Below are positions 1 through 11,639 of a stretch of 64,000 bases of DNA, one piece after another. The notes under the pieces are model-generated. The model was not told where the DNA came from and searched no databases. It was given only the letters and a program-made list of their open reading frames with translations. Each line of letters opens with the position of its first letter. The stretch's first letter is position 1. The DNA comes from Undaria pinnatifida (lineage: Eukaryota > Sar > Phaeophyceae > Laminariales > Alariaceae): NCBI GenBank assembly GCA_012845835.1, contig JABAKD010000001.1, forward strand, positions 6,486,476-6,550,475, written 5' to 3'. The position numbers and the translations under genes were made by a program.

Positions 1-985
1 AACCGTTCGCGTACGCCTCTTAAGCGTCGATGACGATAGCTGCCGATTTTGATACCCTGCGGTTAGTTACCCCGACTTAAGTGAGTGGTGCACCTAATTT
101 TGCTGCTATATATAGCGTTACGGCGTGGCACGTCGGCTTTGGCGTATTCAGTTGTACGTATGGTACATGCGGAAATGTCGCATCAGTAAACAGGATAATT
201 ATTCGGGAGAGGCGTTGTATTTGTTTTCGCTGCAGATCTAACAGGAGCAGTTACTGTATTTTCTCGCCGCTTTGCATAACTAACAGGAGCAGTTACTGTT
301 TTTTCATGCTGCAGAAGTAGCAGACCGCACGAAATCAAAACAGCGACACAACGAGAAGGGTACTATGACCTGCTTTTCCTGAGGCCCCAGAGGTCTGCAG
401 AGCATGGCCCCACCACTAAGAAACGATCCAGTAAGAAACTGAATAAGGACCTTTTTGGGCAAGAAGCGTTGGGTGAGAAAGCATGCTCATCGCCGGGCGT
501 AATGCTATGTTCCTTTAGAGGGGCATAGCCCCCATAAAGGCACCTGGTATCATCGAGGCAATCTAACAGTATGTTTGCTGCGGTAATAATTTGTTTGTTC
601 GTTCGTGTCCGCTTAGTTTTCTCGTTGGGGGACCCCCTTGGGTTTTCGATGCTGAGCGTTCGATTCTCGGTCCTTGCGATCATACGACGCAAACATTCAC
701 CTCGTTGACAACCTTCGGTCACCTTGCTGACTACTCACCCTCACGAAGCTTTCGCGCCTGTGTCTAGTTATTAACACCGCAAAAAAACATCCCGCACTAC
801 GTTCAAGGAAATCGTCTCCAAGACAGTTGTCTCCAAGAACATTTAAACGACACAAAGCAGAACCAGCAGTGCTAGTCCTACTGATAGCAGCGCAGCAGCA
901 GCGTAGAGCTGCAGCGGGAGCGCTAGTCGAAAGATCGTAGCCAAGAGAACCTGGAGTATCCACTATTAATAATACAGTTCAGTTT
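1..985. other. No supportable gene
   Basis: Several open frames exist on both strands, but none shows a domain, a convincing splice site or protein-like composition. A 20-bp segment (taacaggagcagttactgt and its neighbour base) occurs twice within 241-301, about 44 bp apart. Nothing else stands out. Confidence 0.5.
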
Positions 986-989
986 GCGG

Positions 990-1500
990 GAATCACAACA
1001 TTAAACTTGAGGAAGCTTGAGGCTGAAATAACTTTTCCGCAAGAGGTCCGAGCACGAAAAAGCAATGAGGGAGACTCATTCCACGGTCGGGATTGGGACG
1101 TTTTGGGCCTACCAAGTTGGTTTGTGACCGATGTGACCGGTTGACCACCTCAAGTGTGGGACTATCGGTTAGCATTTAGACTAAGTGTTTATATGGTGAT
1201 TTTCACACATTTGTTTTAGGACCAGGGCATGAAAAAATTAGTCGGGTTGCACGAACAAATATTTTAACAGAAAAAACTCACCCACAGAGTATATTACAAG
1301 TACCAACAACGCAGCTTGTAAAGATGAGTATTGACCCGAAATTCGTCGAACTCACGGCTGACGTCCTTGAAATATTTTTATAAAATATCTTCGAAGCCAT
1401 CATGTTTCGGGTGATTCAAGATATTGAGCTTCCTCATGTTGGGAGCTCAGAATTTTTTTGAATCTGCCGCACCCCTACCGCGGGATGACTCACCAAGTAT
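990..1500 (+). repeat. Dispersed repeat, copy related to 42850-43135
   Basis: Shared blocks include a stretch around gttttgggcc, a 'gat(g/c)tgaccggttg' segment, 'tcctttaggac'-like sequence and a block running from 'atcatgtttcgg' through 'gatattgag' to 'cctcat'. Blocks are in the same order in the two places but separated by diverged sequence, so this is an old copy. It contains the short MSIDP open frame described next. Confidence 0.55.
1324..1383 (+). CDS. Short conserved start module, 19 codons (MSIDP type)
   Basis: An ATG opens a 19-codon frame beginning MSIDPKFVELTADV and ending in TAA. A second frame of exactly the same length and near-identical start lies at 55052, and related MSFDKIFDLTAGV frames lie at 11035, 21438 and 44145. 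The leader cgcagcttg(t/c)aaag before the ATG is also shared. Seen: repeated conservation of an ATG-led reading frame. Inferred: a micro-ORF, or the first exon of a repeated gene or element. No function can be named. It may also be ordinary repeat sequence that happens to be open. Confidence 0.3.
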   Translation: MSIDPKFVELTADVLEIFL

Positions 1501-1572
1501 GCGGTTTAAAACGAAAAGACGGAGAGAAGTCTGTAACATGAATATCGTTTGAGGTACAGTCTATATTATGAA

Positions 1573-1870
1573 ACTAAAAATACACTCCAGCTGTGAGATC
1601 GAAGATGTTGTCAAAACTTATCTTTGCAAGCTGTGTGAGATACTCCGACCGCGCGTATTACGGGTTGTGTGTCCCCATTAAGGGTATAGGTCGGCGACTC
1701 CCCTTGGAACTACAGTGTAGCTATCAGGGTCAACAGGGTGATGTTAGTCAGTCTGTGCGCGGAAACTATAAAACCCGTTTTCGAGGAGGACGTAATTTGA
1801 CAGCTGTGAAAGGAAATGCATCAGTTTATCAAGTGTATCCTGTAAGTCGTAGATACCATATCGTTTGAGG
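1573..1870 (-). repeat. Dispersed repeat, inverted relative to 43920-44200
   Basis: Read on the minus strand it matches the 43.9-44.2 kb block: a 'tgataaac/tga.gcatttcctt' segment, 'cgggttttatagtttccgcgcacagactgac', 'catcaccctgttgaccctgatagctacactgtag', 'gtcgccgacc' and the MSFDK-type segment, here with ATA in place of ATG. The same block without its first part is at 21330-21510. Confidence 0.65.
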
Positions 1871-1964
1871 TATATTGTGGGGGATTGTCAACGGGCGGTA
1901 TATATCCCCGGGCTTTTCGGTAATTTGATAGGGTAAAATAATCTCTATTGTGGCTACAGCTTCG

Positions 1965-2240
1965 GGGGGTATTTTCCCAAATCTCCTAAATTTATGTACT
2001 ACCCCCTGTTGACCACATGTTTCCCTCTTTTGACCAATACCATACCCCCTTCTGACCTACTATAACACCCTCAAAATCGAGTATAACACGGACGGTTACA
2101 CGTCACCGCCCAACATCCCGAATAGACCACGAGTGGATCATCCAGTAGTTCCAAGTAGCTGCGATCGTTTGGCTCCGAAAAGCTGACAACAACGGAAACA
2201 CAAAAACAAACCAAATCTGTTTAAACAAAAACAATAAATA
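1965..2240 (+). repeat. Left terminal inverted repeat
   Basis: Pairs by eye with 3045-3320 in inverted orientation. The outer border is approximate; similarity fades in the C-rich sequence before 1965. Confidence 0.55.
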
Positions 2241-2683
2241 TGCGTGCATTGTATTACACAACATGACAGAACCAAAAGCCATACTGTAGGTCGTCGGTGC
2301 ATGGGCTGCCTGGGCTCCGTGATGTGTTTGATGCTTCCTTGTTGGGCTGGATGTAACACACGCGCGTATCGAAGCATTAACAACAGCGAAGACAATAACC
2401 AACGGTATGGCAAGCATGTCCATGGTTGTCGAAGAGCAATTGTACATTCTAATGCTTCCCAGAGAACGCTACGAATGCCGTATGACATGATATTATTATA
2501 CATTATATGGCATGAGCTGGACACGTACACACCAGGAGATGTCCCTCTACAACAGGTGCCGGTTTTAGTGGCACCGGTCGTCCGCCGTAGAAGTTGTGAT
2601 AAATCATTTGGCTGACATGGGAACCATTACTACTGAAAGAATGAGGGGTAGTGCTAGCTGCCGCTAGTGCCAGTACTTTTGGC

Positions 2684-2741
2684 TGATACATACCGACAAT
2701 ATAGACGGACATGTACATACCGACAATATAGACGGACATGT
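2684..2741 (+). repeat. Two tandem copies of a ~28-bp unit
   Basis: The unit acataccgacaatatagacg followed by gacatgta occurs twice in direct succession inside the element interior. Confidence 0.8.
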
Positions 2742-3044
2742 AGTATACTAGCATACGAGGTCTGGCGCTGCTTGCGACCTGTTCGCTTGCCCTTTGCCCT
2801 TGGGGAATGAGTCCACCCACCTGGCTCTACGGTCCAAGCCGCCAGGTGCAGTGTGGTGTGAACCGTGCTGGTGTGTTGGGCCCGACAACGAAGCGTCTAG
2901 CACAGGACCGAGCCCCGGGCCGCACCACCGAGTACAGTACCGATCCCCGAGCAGAATATGCGCAACAACCTACGGTACGTCGTTCGGTTCGCTCATTTTG
3001 CGCAAAATAAGAAGAATCGGTGTTGGCTTTCGTCCAGAAATATA

Positions 3045-3320
3045 TGGTTTGGTTATTGTTTGTTTCCCGTGCCGGCATATTTTCGGAGACAAACGGTTGA
3101 AACCTCGCAACTACTGGATGTTCCACTCGTGGTGCAATCGGGCTGTTGGGCGGCAACGTGTAGCCGTCCTTGTTATTCTCGCTTGAGAAGATTCCAAATT
3201 GGTCCAAAAGGGACATGGTTTCGGTTAAAAGAGGGAAACTGTGAAGAACAAGGGGGTAGTACATACATATAGTACCCCAAATTGTGGTCAAAAGGGGGGA
3301 TTATTTCGCCCCCTCGTTAA
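3045..3320 (-). repeat. Right terminal inverted repeat
   Basis: Inverted counterpart of 1965-2240. The inner part ends in ggtttggttattgtttg, matching the complement of the left inner part. Confidence 0.55.
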
Positions 3321-4091
3321 CCACGGCCCCGTTATCCCCAATACCGTGGCCGAAGAATCAAAAACAATGTGCGTGCTCGTCATCGACCGCCAGCTTCTTG
3401 CCGGCGCGTGCTAGTTGAAGTTTAGTCAGTTTGGGGCAACCAGGCGCGTTCCGTGGGTGTGTTTTCCCTATACCCCGAAATGACCAAAACACCCGGGGGT
3501 GTGCCCCCCGTCGACCATCCCCGTTATTTTTAGGCTTCGAACGGCCGCTATATTCCTGTCCATAGTGAATGGGCGCAGAGGGTCGCCGTGCACCAGAGCA
3601 GCTGCAACAGTAGGTAGCAGATCATCGCCAGACAGATAGTCCACGCCGGGCCATCAATACCAGGCTGCGGTTACAATCCCCACGAGAACGAGATGGAAAA
3701 TGGAAATTGTGACCGAAACGCAAGAAAATAAAGGTACACTAGCCGCGGAAACCCCCACAACAGCCAAGGAGAACACGGACGCTATTTTGTTCTGACTGGG
3801 TGGTGTCTATGCCCAGCTTGTGTCTACCCTTGCCCGTTTCGTCGGATCTTCTTCCAGAAGTTCTTGAACCAAGCCCCTCCCCCGCTCCAGTGTTTCAGGA
3901 CAACAGGCGCCTCGATGTCCGGCTTGCGGCCCTCCCCCTGGTAGTCAACGTTGGCGTTAACCCGCAGCTTGTGGTCATCCCGAGACAGTCAAAAGCACGG
4001 CCAACAAATCATAGGGGGGGGAGAAGCGCCAAGGGAAGAGAGATGTGCGATCATCACTGTTAGAGTTGACCGGACATTGCATAATTATGCA
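3321..4091. other. Intergenic stretch, no supportable gene
   Basis: Contains C-rich blocks near 3480-3530 reminiscent of the adjacent terminal repeat and a weak plus-strand open frame (3800-4063) that overlaps nothing recognisable. It lies 3' of the minus-strand gene that ends at 4092. Confidence 0.5.
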
Positions 4092-5875
4092 TCATATTGA
4101 TACAAACATTTGCTTCAAAAAAGGGTGGAATACATAACATCCAAACAGAGAGGGGAGAAGCGCAGCGAGGTAGATTAAAGTTGCGGCGACGCTCTCCATT
4201 TTTTTAGCTTCTGTTGTACAAGGACGGATTGACATCGATGTCATGAGACAAACGACAGCAATGGTTTTCAAGATGCGTCTGACCCTCGTATACCGTACCA
4301 GGTCCAGCCTATATTTCTGGAATAGATATGGCGAGACCGAGGTCTGGGAATGGCATGAGTTGTGGCTGTTCAGTCTGTTGTTGTTCGATAGCCGACAGCG
4401 CACCTGTTTCAACTTGTCGTAAAACTCAGACACTGCCCGGACATATGCCAGGACCGTCAGCTCGATGTCGTCGGCGCTCATGATAAATGATGCGACGGCC
4501 TTTGATGCTGCCGGTCCGAGGAGGGCTCTGTGCAGCAAATACGTGAGCATGTCATCCAAGGAATCCGTGTCACTCGTGGGATCAGATATCGGCCGCCCGC
4601 AGACGGCGTCATGCAGCTTCGCCCATAGCATACAATCCATGGTATCGTCGAGCGCCAGGTCTGTAGATGCTCCTTCCGTGGTGAAGGCACTTTCTAGCAC
4701 AGAGCGAACCAGGTCATCCACCGCATTCGATATTGCACCGCCAGACATGGCGTCGTGCAGTATGGTCATCTTGTCGGCAACCACATAAACGGGAATCACG
4801 GGTCCAAACGACCCAAGCCTGATCCCGTCGACTATGCCGTTATGGATTGTGTCGAATGGATTGGCTTCGTCGAAAGCACTGTCATCGGTGTCGTACAGAA
4901 AGCTCGGGGTCTCGTCGTTGTCAACCTCCTCTTCCGCCGGTACGAGGTCGAACGGCCCGAAGCTTATCTCGTCGATGACGTCGCCCAAAGCGAAGTGGAA
5001 CGGGAACTCCTCGTAGAAGGCAGTATGATCACCGTCGGGCGGCGTGGACCCTATGGCGGGATCAGCTACGCTGTCGTGGGCAAACTCGGCCGGGAGCTCT
5101 TTGTTCAAAGCAGCTTTAGCAGCTGTTCGAATGCGTACCTGTTTGAACTGTTCGTAAAGCCCAGACACCGCCCGGACGTAGCTCTGCACCACCACCTCGC
5201 TGACATCGGCGCTCTTGGTCAATGAGGCAACAGCCGTAGATGCCACTGACCCGAAAAAGGCTTGGTGCATCAAGGAGGTGAACACGTCGTCTAAGGCAGC
5301 TGCGAGATCCGTGCGATCGGAGGACGCCTGCCCACAAATAGCGTCGTCCAGCTTTGGCCACATCATGTCCTCCATGTCATAATCGAGCATCCGTCCCCCC
5401 GATGCCGTTCCCCCTGTAAGGGCGTCGTCCAGCACGGACCACACCAGGTCGTTCATGGCATCGCCAAGAACGACCGTCTTTAATGCCGCTCCATCGGACA
5501 TGGCGTCCGTCAGCATGTCCGGTATCTTCTTGACAACCTCATTGTCGAACGGCCCGAGGTTCGAGGCGTTGAAGACGTCGCTGGCGACGAGACCGAAAGG
5601 ACCCTGTTCGTTGAAATAACTTCTGCTGTCATTGGTGTCGTGCGGCACGTACCCCGTGCTACCGTCAGCGGCATCGTCCAACGTGAGGCTCTTATCGTCA
5701 ACCCTACTGTCGGCGGCTAGCTCGAACTGGAACTCCTCGTCGGCACCTGTGTCATTGGTATGTTTGTCAAAGCTTTCATCTCTGTCGGCGCTCGAATAGT
5801 GTTCGCAAGGAATCTGCTCATGGTCCAGGGGCTCGAGGGTGCCATCAGCGGCGAGGTCCGCGTCGTTAAGAATAC
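4092..5875 (-). CDS. Acidic two-unit repeat protein, main exon; family not recognised
   Basis: This is an open exon of about 594 codons, rich in Asp, Glu, Ala and Leu. It contains two copies of a ~210-residue unit; residue numbers below count the open frame from a non-ATG codon at 5918. Unit 1 spans about 53-262 and unit 2 about 296-506. Each unit has a PF...LGPFD-type motif, then about four 20-26-residue repeats of the form DD..x..L..A..G.AAS (for example DDALTGGTAS, DDAICGQASS, HRALLGPAAS), then a closing block YVRAVS..Y..(F/L)KQVR. The repeats look like amphipathic helices. The last ~100 residues are unlike the rest and include a hydrophobic run near 577-600, possibly a membrane anchor. 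CAG|GT donor-like sites follow KQ in both units (5139/5138 and 4404/4403), so the tail may instead be intron. A paralogue lies at 19491-20101. I recognise no family and propose no function. Confidence 0.6.
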
Positions 5876-5963
5876 CTAGCCCGAGTAACAGACGACGGCG
5901 AAACAGCGACGGGTGCAAGGAGAAGGGGACAAACGTAAATTACAGGTGTACGTACGTACCTAC
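5876..5963 (-). other. Predicted 88-nt intron
   Basis: On the minus strand it begins GTAGGTACG and ends in a pyrimidine-rich run and CTAG. Joining exon 1 (one leftover base, G) to the next exon (starting GT) gives a Gly codon and keeps the frame. The 3' half, with ttgcacccgtcgctgt, is shared with the sequence before the acceptor of the 19.5-20.1 kb paralogue, which supports a homologous intron. Confidence 0.55.
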
Positions 5964-6093
5964 CGGTGTAGAGATCGACCCTACCACGAAACAACCTGGC
6001 CACAATAGCGTATTCTGGAGGATCTGTAGATTGTTGTTGTCCACTGCAGCCGCAGCACACCTTACGCCGCCGGTAACATGATGAATAGCACAC
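5964..6093 (-). CDS. Possible upstream exon of the acidic repeat protein
   Basis: The frame is open up to the predicted donor and ends ...ARLFRGRVDLYTG. The phase matches the downstream exon. The true start is not visible: there is no good ATG in this frame, and the exon may begin at one of several AG sites around 6010-6060, so the 5' border is arbitrary. Confidence 0.35.
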
Positions 6094-6099
6094 GGGTCA

Positions 6100-9000
6100 A
6101 AGGCGATAGACATGTACTACTGTAGCTACTCAGATACAACGTGGCATGCCATGAGCTCTTTGGGGATAGTCACTTTGAAACAACGTTTAGCCTGTAGCCT
6201 ATTCGGTCGGCAGCCCGGATGATTAGCCGAAATGACATGGAGTAGCTTAACTTGCACGAACAAGAACTAATAACCTGGCGGTGAGCCAGTCAGTACGATG
6301 ACCCTTAGGAGGCATCCATCCGTAGGGCGTGCATTCCGCCGAGTTGGCCGAAATAGGTGTCACCCACGCCTCTCATTTGCTTCTACGTCTATTATTGTCT
6401 CCGTTGCCTTTGTGGCCCCAAAAGAGGCTTTTCAGCGTATAACCTATTCCTCACTTTTCAAACACCAGCCACGTGTTTTAACCCCCCCCAGCGCATGCCC
6501 GTGCTACCAAGCGGTAAAGGGTGTGTCAGCACGATACCCCAATGGGTTATGGTGTCCTCGACATGCGCGGTGCCCGCATCAGCCATCGGGAAGACCTTTC
6601 TGATTATCCACGTCCATCCGGGTAGATACCGACCTGACTGCGGACCCCGAACCCCAACGATTCTTGCAGCATCAACAGTCGTGATTCCCAGGAGGTCCCA
6701 AAGAGTAAAGAGAGCAAAATAGAGTTAAGGGTCGGCTCAGCAAGAAGATCGCTATTCTACTCTTGAGAGAGTTGTACGGTGACAGCTAGCACGCGTACCG
6801 TTTACAAGACACGCAAATACCGTAGATCAATTCAACAACCTATCACTGGTTCGGGGCACGAGCATTTCCGTTCGATTTTCATTTCGACGGGTTAATGGTA
6901 AATAAATTGCCATTCTCGGGGGAAGCTTTGAAGGAAGCGTTGGATCCGTTAACGAAAGACCACGGAGTCATCTTTTGAAACTCGGAAAAATGCAACAAGT
7001 ACGGTATATGTCGAACCAATGCGGTCCCCAAAGCCGACTAATTCGTCGTCGAAGATTGTAGCAAATGTACTTCATACATAATATGAGGGTACGGCATCGA
7101 AAGCTCATCAAATTGTGGCTGAAATCACACACTATTACGTGCGATAAGAACAACGTGCAAATAGCACGCACATACCGACAGAGTAACATCTGCGAAGCTG
7201 CGAGAAGTACGAACACGTCAGGCGCGAACATTGTGAGATGAGGTCTTCGCAAGGCGGATGCCATAATGAGGACTATGGCAAATAACCTCTGGTGAGTCGG
7301 ATGGAAAAAAGAGCACGCTTATCACGACGGGAAAGCGCGAGCCAAGGTCCACCTCGGCGACTTCGTCACAGCTATCTGCTGTACATCACACCCACGGGTA
7401 GTAAAAATTCAATAGTACAGTGGGCAGCAACCTGGTCAAGTGGTCGTCCAGCAACTCCTCCCTCAATCCTCTGCATTGTTCTCACCTAATAACGTAGAAA
7501 TGATTACATCAGTTTTACGACGAGACGCCAGGGTGATACATCGGAAGACAAAGAGGCTTGGAATAAGTCGAGAAGAAGTGCAACGCCGTCAGTACCACTG
7601 CTTGTCAGGGACCTAGCAGGAGTTCCCGCCAAGATCGAAATAAAGTGCGACCAGGATGCAGATGACTTCACGTACGTCATGCAGACAGCATAGAGCCGTC
7701 TTCACGACAAGGACAAGGGGAGTACAGTACTCCGAATGCCGACGCTCGCGCTGTTTAAGCGTATCCCGGATCATTGAACAGGTCTTCGCAGGGGGAGAAA
7801 GCGGCGGCATTTCAAAACACTTCCTCAGAAGCCATGGGAATACCGGTGGCTGCTTCTTGGGGTTAGCTGAAGACAAGAATATGGGAGTCGGAAAAAGCAC
7901 TACGCCCACAGCCAACCAAAATATACTCCTACGGAACTCCTACTGTTACGACGACTCCAATAACTTTAGGTTCTACGTACGCTCCGACTCCTTGATCGCC
8001 CAATCGGGCTCAACATCGCAGAGCCCTCACCACCGACCCCGTCAACGTCATAAGGACTGCCGAAAATGACACCTCCATCAGATAAAAAAACGAGTACGCA
8101 CCTTCGGCACCACTTCCGACAGCATCGTCAGTACACTTATAATAATACTAGTAGTTCCGGAAGTTGTCGTCAGGTATCGGCAACAGCAACAGCAGTGAGT
8201 ATGACCATCAAGACTGCTGCTGCAGAGCGTACGACATCAGCGACTATAGCAGCATGTCGGATTATGGACTCCGCAGCTATTATCACAGAGTCAGAGCAGG
8301 CCGCAACGTGAGCTTCACCAGCAACTCCAGCTTCACTATTGGCAGTAGACGGTAGAGACACGCAGAGACACTGCGACAAAACAACAAACAATAGACAAAA
8401 AGGAGTCTTTTCTTTGCGGAGGTGGAGGGGAAGGGGAGGGGTTGCGGTAGTGTGTCGGAGATTCAGATCAGCTTGCACCCTCAGGTAGGAAGTATTATCA
8501 GGCTGGAGTCTCTCACCGTGCGTACTATCACCGTGTCCCTCTCGAGTAGTCAGCGGCGGCTCCGCTCCTTTATGCACTCCCGAGTCCCCTTCTTCCACAC
8601 CACCCCCCCCCCCTCCGATCGGGATGGTGGTGTTTCCGTCCTGGATTGGGTCAGGCGTGATAAAGGAGCCATGGTGCAGGGTGCAGGGTGTGGCGAGACA
8701 GAACAAGAGCAGTGGATGGGGCAGCGGAAGTCAGAAACAACATATGACGATATGACGAGATGATGCTGTTCCCCGTCGTTTTTAGATCTGTTAAGCATGG
8801 CCTTATTTGAAAGCGCAACCATGTACGGGTACTTCTTATCAACATGCTAAAACAAGTGTATGCAATGGAGGAGTAAAGGACACTGCGTTTTACATTACTC
8901 GGACAGTTCGATGTGAAGAACGCACCCACACACACTGCGGATTGGAGTCTACGATATGATGTTATCAGAACATTTGACGAATCCAACACTCAACACAACG

Positions 9001-9660
9001 AGCATCGCTGATTGCTCACTCGAACACCACCCGCCGTAGCTGGACTAAACGACTGACAACATGCTCCTATGCGCCACCTCACCTGTCACGGGTGGTGAGA
9101 CATAATCGTTCATGCTACTACTCGTATCTGTTCACTGGGACCTCTTCGTGTATTTGGTACTCTAAAAAATGACTACTACTGCGTACACCAGTTTTATGTG
9201 CGCATTGCGCCAGCTTTTTGGGGGACACTATACAACACCTGAGCTAGACTAGGGTAAGGCTCCGACGATTTTCGCACTTGGACAAATGGGCTTTACTCGA
9301 GCAACAATATATGGCTCGTAGTACATACGAAGTATTTTGTACCAGATACCTCAGCGGTATACCTTACTGTGTGGATGGGTCACAACGCCGCGGACTGCGG
9401 CCAAGTTTGCTCCTTTGCGAAGATGCTAATATGTTAGGAGATCGCGGTTTAACATCTTCGCTGACCGTACCCTCAACTAAAACCAGTATCATAAGGCAAG
9501 ACTAGATCTTGTGGCGCCCCCAATAAACCGATTTCTACAATAGAAACTAATTCAGACGGAGAAACAAATACCGCTTGGACAATAATATGATTGGCATAAG
9601 TCCCTTAAATACCCGTCCATATTGATGGCATGCTCCCACGCGCGGACGTTGAAGAAAGAC
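6100..9660. other. Long stretch without a supportable gene
   Basis: Both strands are broken into short frames. Around 8130-8330 there is CAG/GCA-rich low-complexity sequence that leaves all three plus frames partly open, and a run of nine to ten C lies near 8602. No domain, no good exon and no clear element ends were found. Confidence 0.45.
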
Positions 9661-9666
9661 CCTCAC

Positions 9667-9957
9667 CTGCACACCCTTGACCATGTAAAGGGGGCAGATA
9701 TCTCGGCCGCCCCACCCCCGGTAGCACCCTGCTAAGGATACCCGAGGTAGACGATGTCCGGCTTTCTTATTATCCATGCCGCCAAGCCGGGTGAGCGCAC
9801 CACTGGTGCCTAGGCGCTCGCCGACAGCCTCCAGAGGCGCGGTGGCGGAATCCTGCTTGCTCCCAGCCGAGTCGGCCGGGGCGACCCTAGGCGCCCTAAC
9901 GACGAACGCGCTTCCGGTTGCTAGATATATGGCGACGGAGGAAACCGAATGTAGCAT
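9667..9957 (-). CDS. Putative first exon, paralogue of the plastid-targeting exon at 33 kb
   Basis: 97 codons from an ATG to a GTGAGG donor, ending in phase 0 as in the 33 kb copy. Aligned by eye, both copies share an AFVV(R/G)AP core, then Ala/Ser/Gly-rich sequence (GSKQDSATAPLEA against GSAWTRQDPVGLGAP), a GERLG../SQRLG.. segment and a final (V/F)KG(V/L)(Q/E) just before the donor. The hydrophobic N-terminus is weaker here (MLHSVSSVAIYLATGSAF), and an insertion of about 10 residues precedes the last segment. The frame is intact, so it may be a living second gene. It may equally be a first exon cut off from its gene: I find no convincing second exon between here and 6.1 kb. Confidence 0.45.
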
Positions 9958-10340
9958 GTCCACCGCTGTCCTGTTGTTGTCAGCGCTGCCCTTGGTACTC
10001 GCAGAGAAATTGCCACTACGGAGCTATTTCACAGCAAAGTACAACTATAGTCTAAGTAGAACGGTGGTATAACGGCTGGATGGTATCGACAGATCTTCTC
10101 CATCGCTTCTGGTTCTCTACTCCCAGAAAGGATATAACCAGATCATGAGGCACAGCCTCTTGCCACCAATCGATCCCGATCAAGCGAGCCTTGTCGACCG
10201 GCCGCAGCTTTCCTTCTGTGCGGCAGACGCCTTGGAGCAATACAGCCTGGCTGGTGGTGCATCGCAAGAGTCAAGATTGTGAACCCGTGTCCCCTGTTGT
10301 TGACGCCCCATTACATCGAAAAAAACCATGAAACGGCTGA
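9958..10340 (-). repeat. 5' flank of segmental duplication, pairs with 33508-33930
   Basis: Shares aacggctgg...gacagatctt, gcttct, '(a/t)cgcaagagtcaa(g/a)attgt.aa.cc' and 'aaaacc/gaaacc.ctgaaa' in the same order and orientation as the 33 kb copy. Because it precedes the exon's ATG in both places, it should hold the promoter and 5' UTR. Confidence 0.6.
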
Positions 10341-11030
10341 AAAACGTCTTTGCTTTTGTTTGTACGCCACGACGACATGCGGCCACGCGCGCTCGACGAT
10401 CTCCCCGACTCGGCCACAGTGGCTGCGTCTGTGCCGCCTGAAGCAACGGTGTCCACGAACAGGGGTTGGGGGAATCAGCCGCGGGGGTTGGGCGGGGTGA
10501 TTCGCGTGTTGTACGTATCTGGACGGAGTTCACGAGCAGTTAGTATGGAGATCTGGGCCGGCTCGAACTGGGGCCCAGGAAAACGACCAAACCAATGAGA
10601 GGTGAAGCCTTGTCGATTTTTGTGAGCGCGCAGTAGTACCAATAGTATGATTCTGCGCCGCCCGGTGTAAGCGCTGAGCAGTACGAGTAGCATCATGCTG
10701 CGTGCGTGTCGTATACATTCATTTAGACTGCAGCTCGGCAAGAGCACCGACGATTCCCCATCCCAGCAACCCAGCATCCCGCGTGTCGCTTGTTGTGGTC
10801 AATGCTGTAGTCTAGTCTGTTCATCATACTCGTATTATGTTTTCGACATATTTTTCCCATTGAAAGTGTTTTCAAAACTGTACTGCATTCACTTTGTCTT
10901 TTTACAAACTACCCGGGAGTTAGTTTGGGGATTGTTTTCATTTCCCCAAAGGTGGTCGAGCCAATAGATTGCACGTTATCCCCGACGCCCGTCGAAAGAG
11001 AAGGAGAAAGCCAAGAAGGCGCGCCACCAT
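10341..11030. other. No supportable gene
   Basis: Short frames only. Minus-strand frames at 10475-10777 lack any motif. Sequence around 10620-10700 contains repeated 'gtagtac(c/g)a' style words but no clear element. Confidence 0.4.
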
Positions 11031-11034
11031 ATAT

Positions 11035-11217
11035 ATGAGTTTCGACAAGATTTTCGATCTCACAGCTGGAGTGTATTTTGATTTTTTACAAGGGCTCCGC
11101 CCGGGTTTCAGCATACATACGCCGGCACCCATGGCTTCGGGGACGGCAGGGCAGCACTTCGAATTGTTCGATTCAATACTTGGTAAGAGTAAAAAAAGTC
11201 ACCACACAAAATCGTAG
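11035..11217 (+). CDS. Short frame with MSFDK start module, 60 codons
   Basis: ATG followed by SFDKIFDLTAGVYFDF, then a diverged tail to TAG. It is the longest of the recurring MSFDK/MSIDP frames (others at 1324, 21438, 44145, 55052). Conservation stops after about 18 residues, which is what a shared first exon or a shared repeat end would give. Downstream sequence is not conserved between copies. Coding status is uncertain. Confidence 0.25.
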   Translation: MSFDKIFDLTAGVYFDFLQGLRPGFSIHTPAPMASGTAGQHFELFDSILGKSKKSHHTKS

Positions 11218-11639
11218 TCTGCGCGTACAGTATGTAGGGTAATGCCAAGAGTTCTATACAGACTAACAATCATAACAATGTACTACAATTAATAACTACC
11301 TTTTCTAAGTGAATCCGATTCCGAGCTTCATTCATCAGATTTCGATCGGATAAATCCGAGCACACGCCGACTGACCCTTTAGTCTGGCGATGAAACGTGT
11401 CGAGTGTGTTTCTTATGATAGTTTTACTCAATCAAGCATCCGGGGCCGGTAAGGTGACTGACCATGTCCGCCGCGTGTGATTAGAGAAGTTGTACACGGA
11501 CCAATTGCATAGTACCACAGCAGTCAGTCCACATCGAGTCGATCGGTGCAACTTGCTTGGGTATCGTATTATTCCAGCAAGCAGCAGAAATACACTTCAC
11601 TTCTATTCTTTTTCCCATCCCACTTAGTGTGATTCTCGC

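Larger units (their letters stand above)
1965..3320. mobile_element. Non-autonomous element with long terminal inverted repeats
   Basis: About 280 bp at each end are imperfect inverted copies of each other, for example gcccaacatcccga near 2110 against the complement of tcgggctgttgggc near 3150, and 'gtactaccccc' near 2000 against gggggtagtac near 3255. The ~800-bp interior has no transposase-like frame. The form fits a Mutator-like or foldback non-autonomous DNA element (family knowledge). The superfamily is not resolved and I could not identify a clean target-site duplication. Confidence 0.55.
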
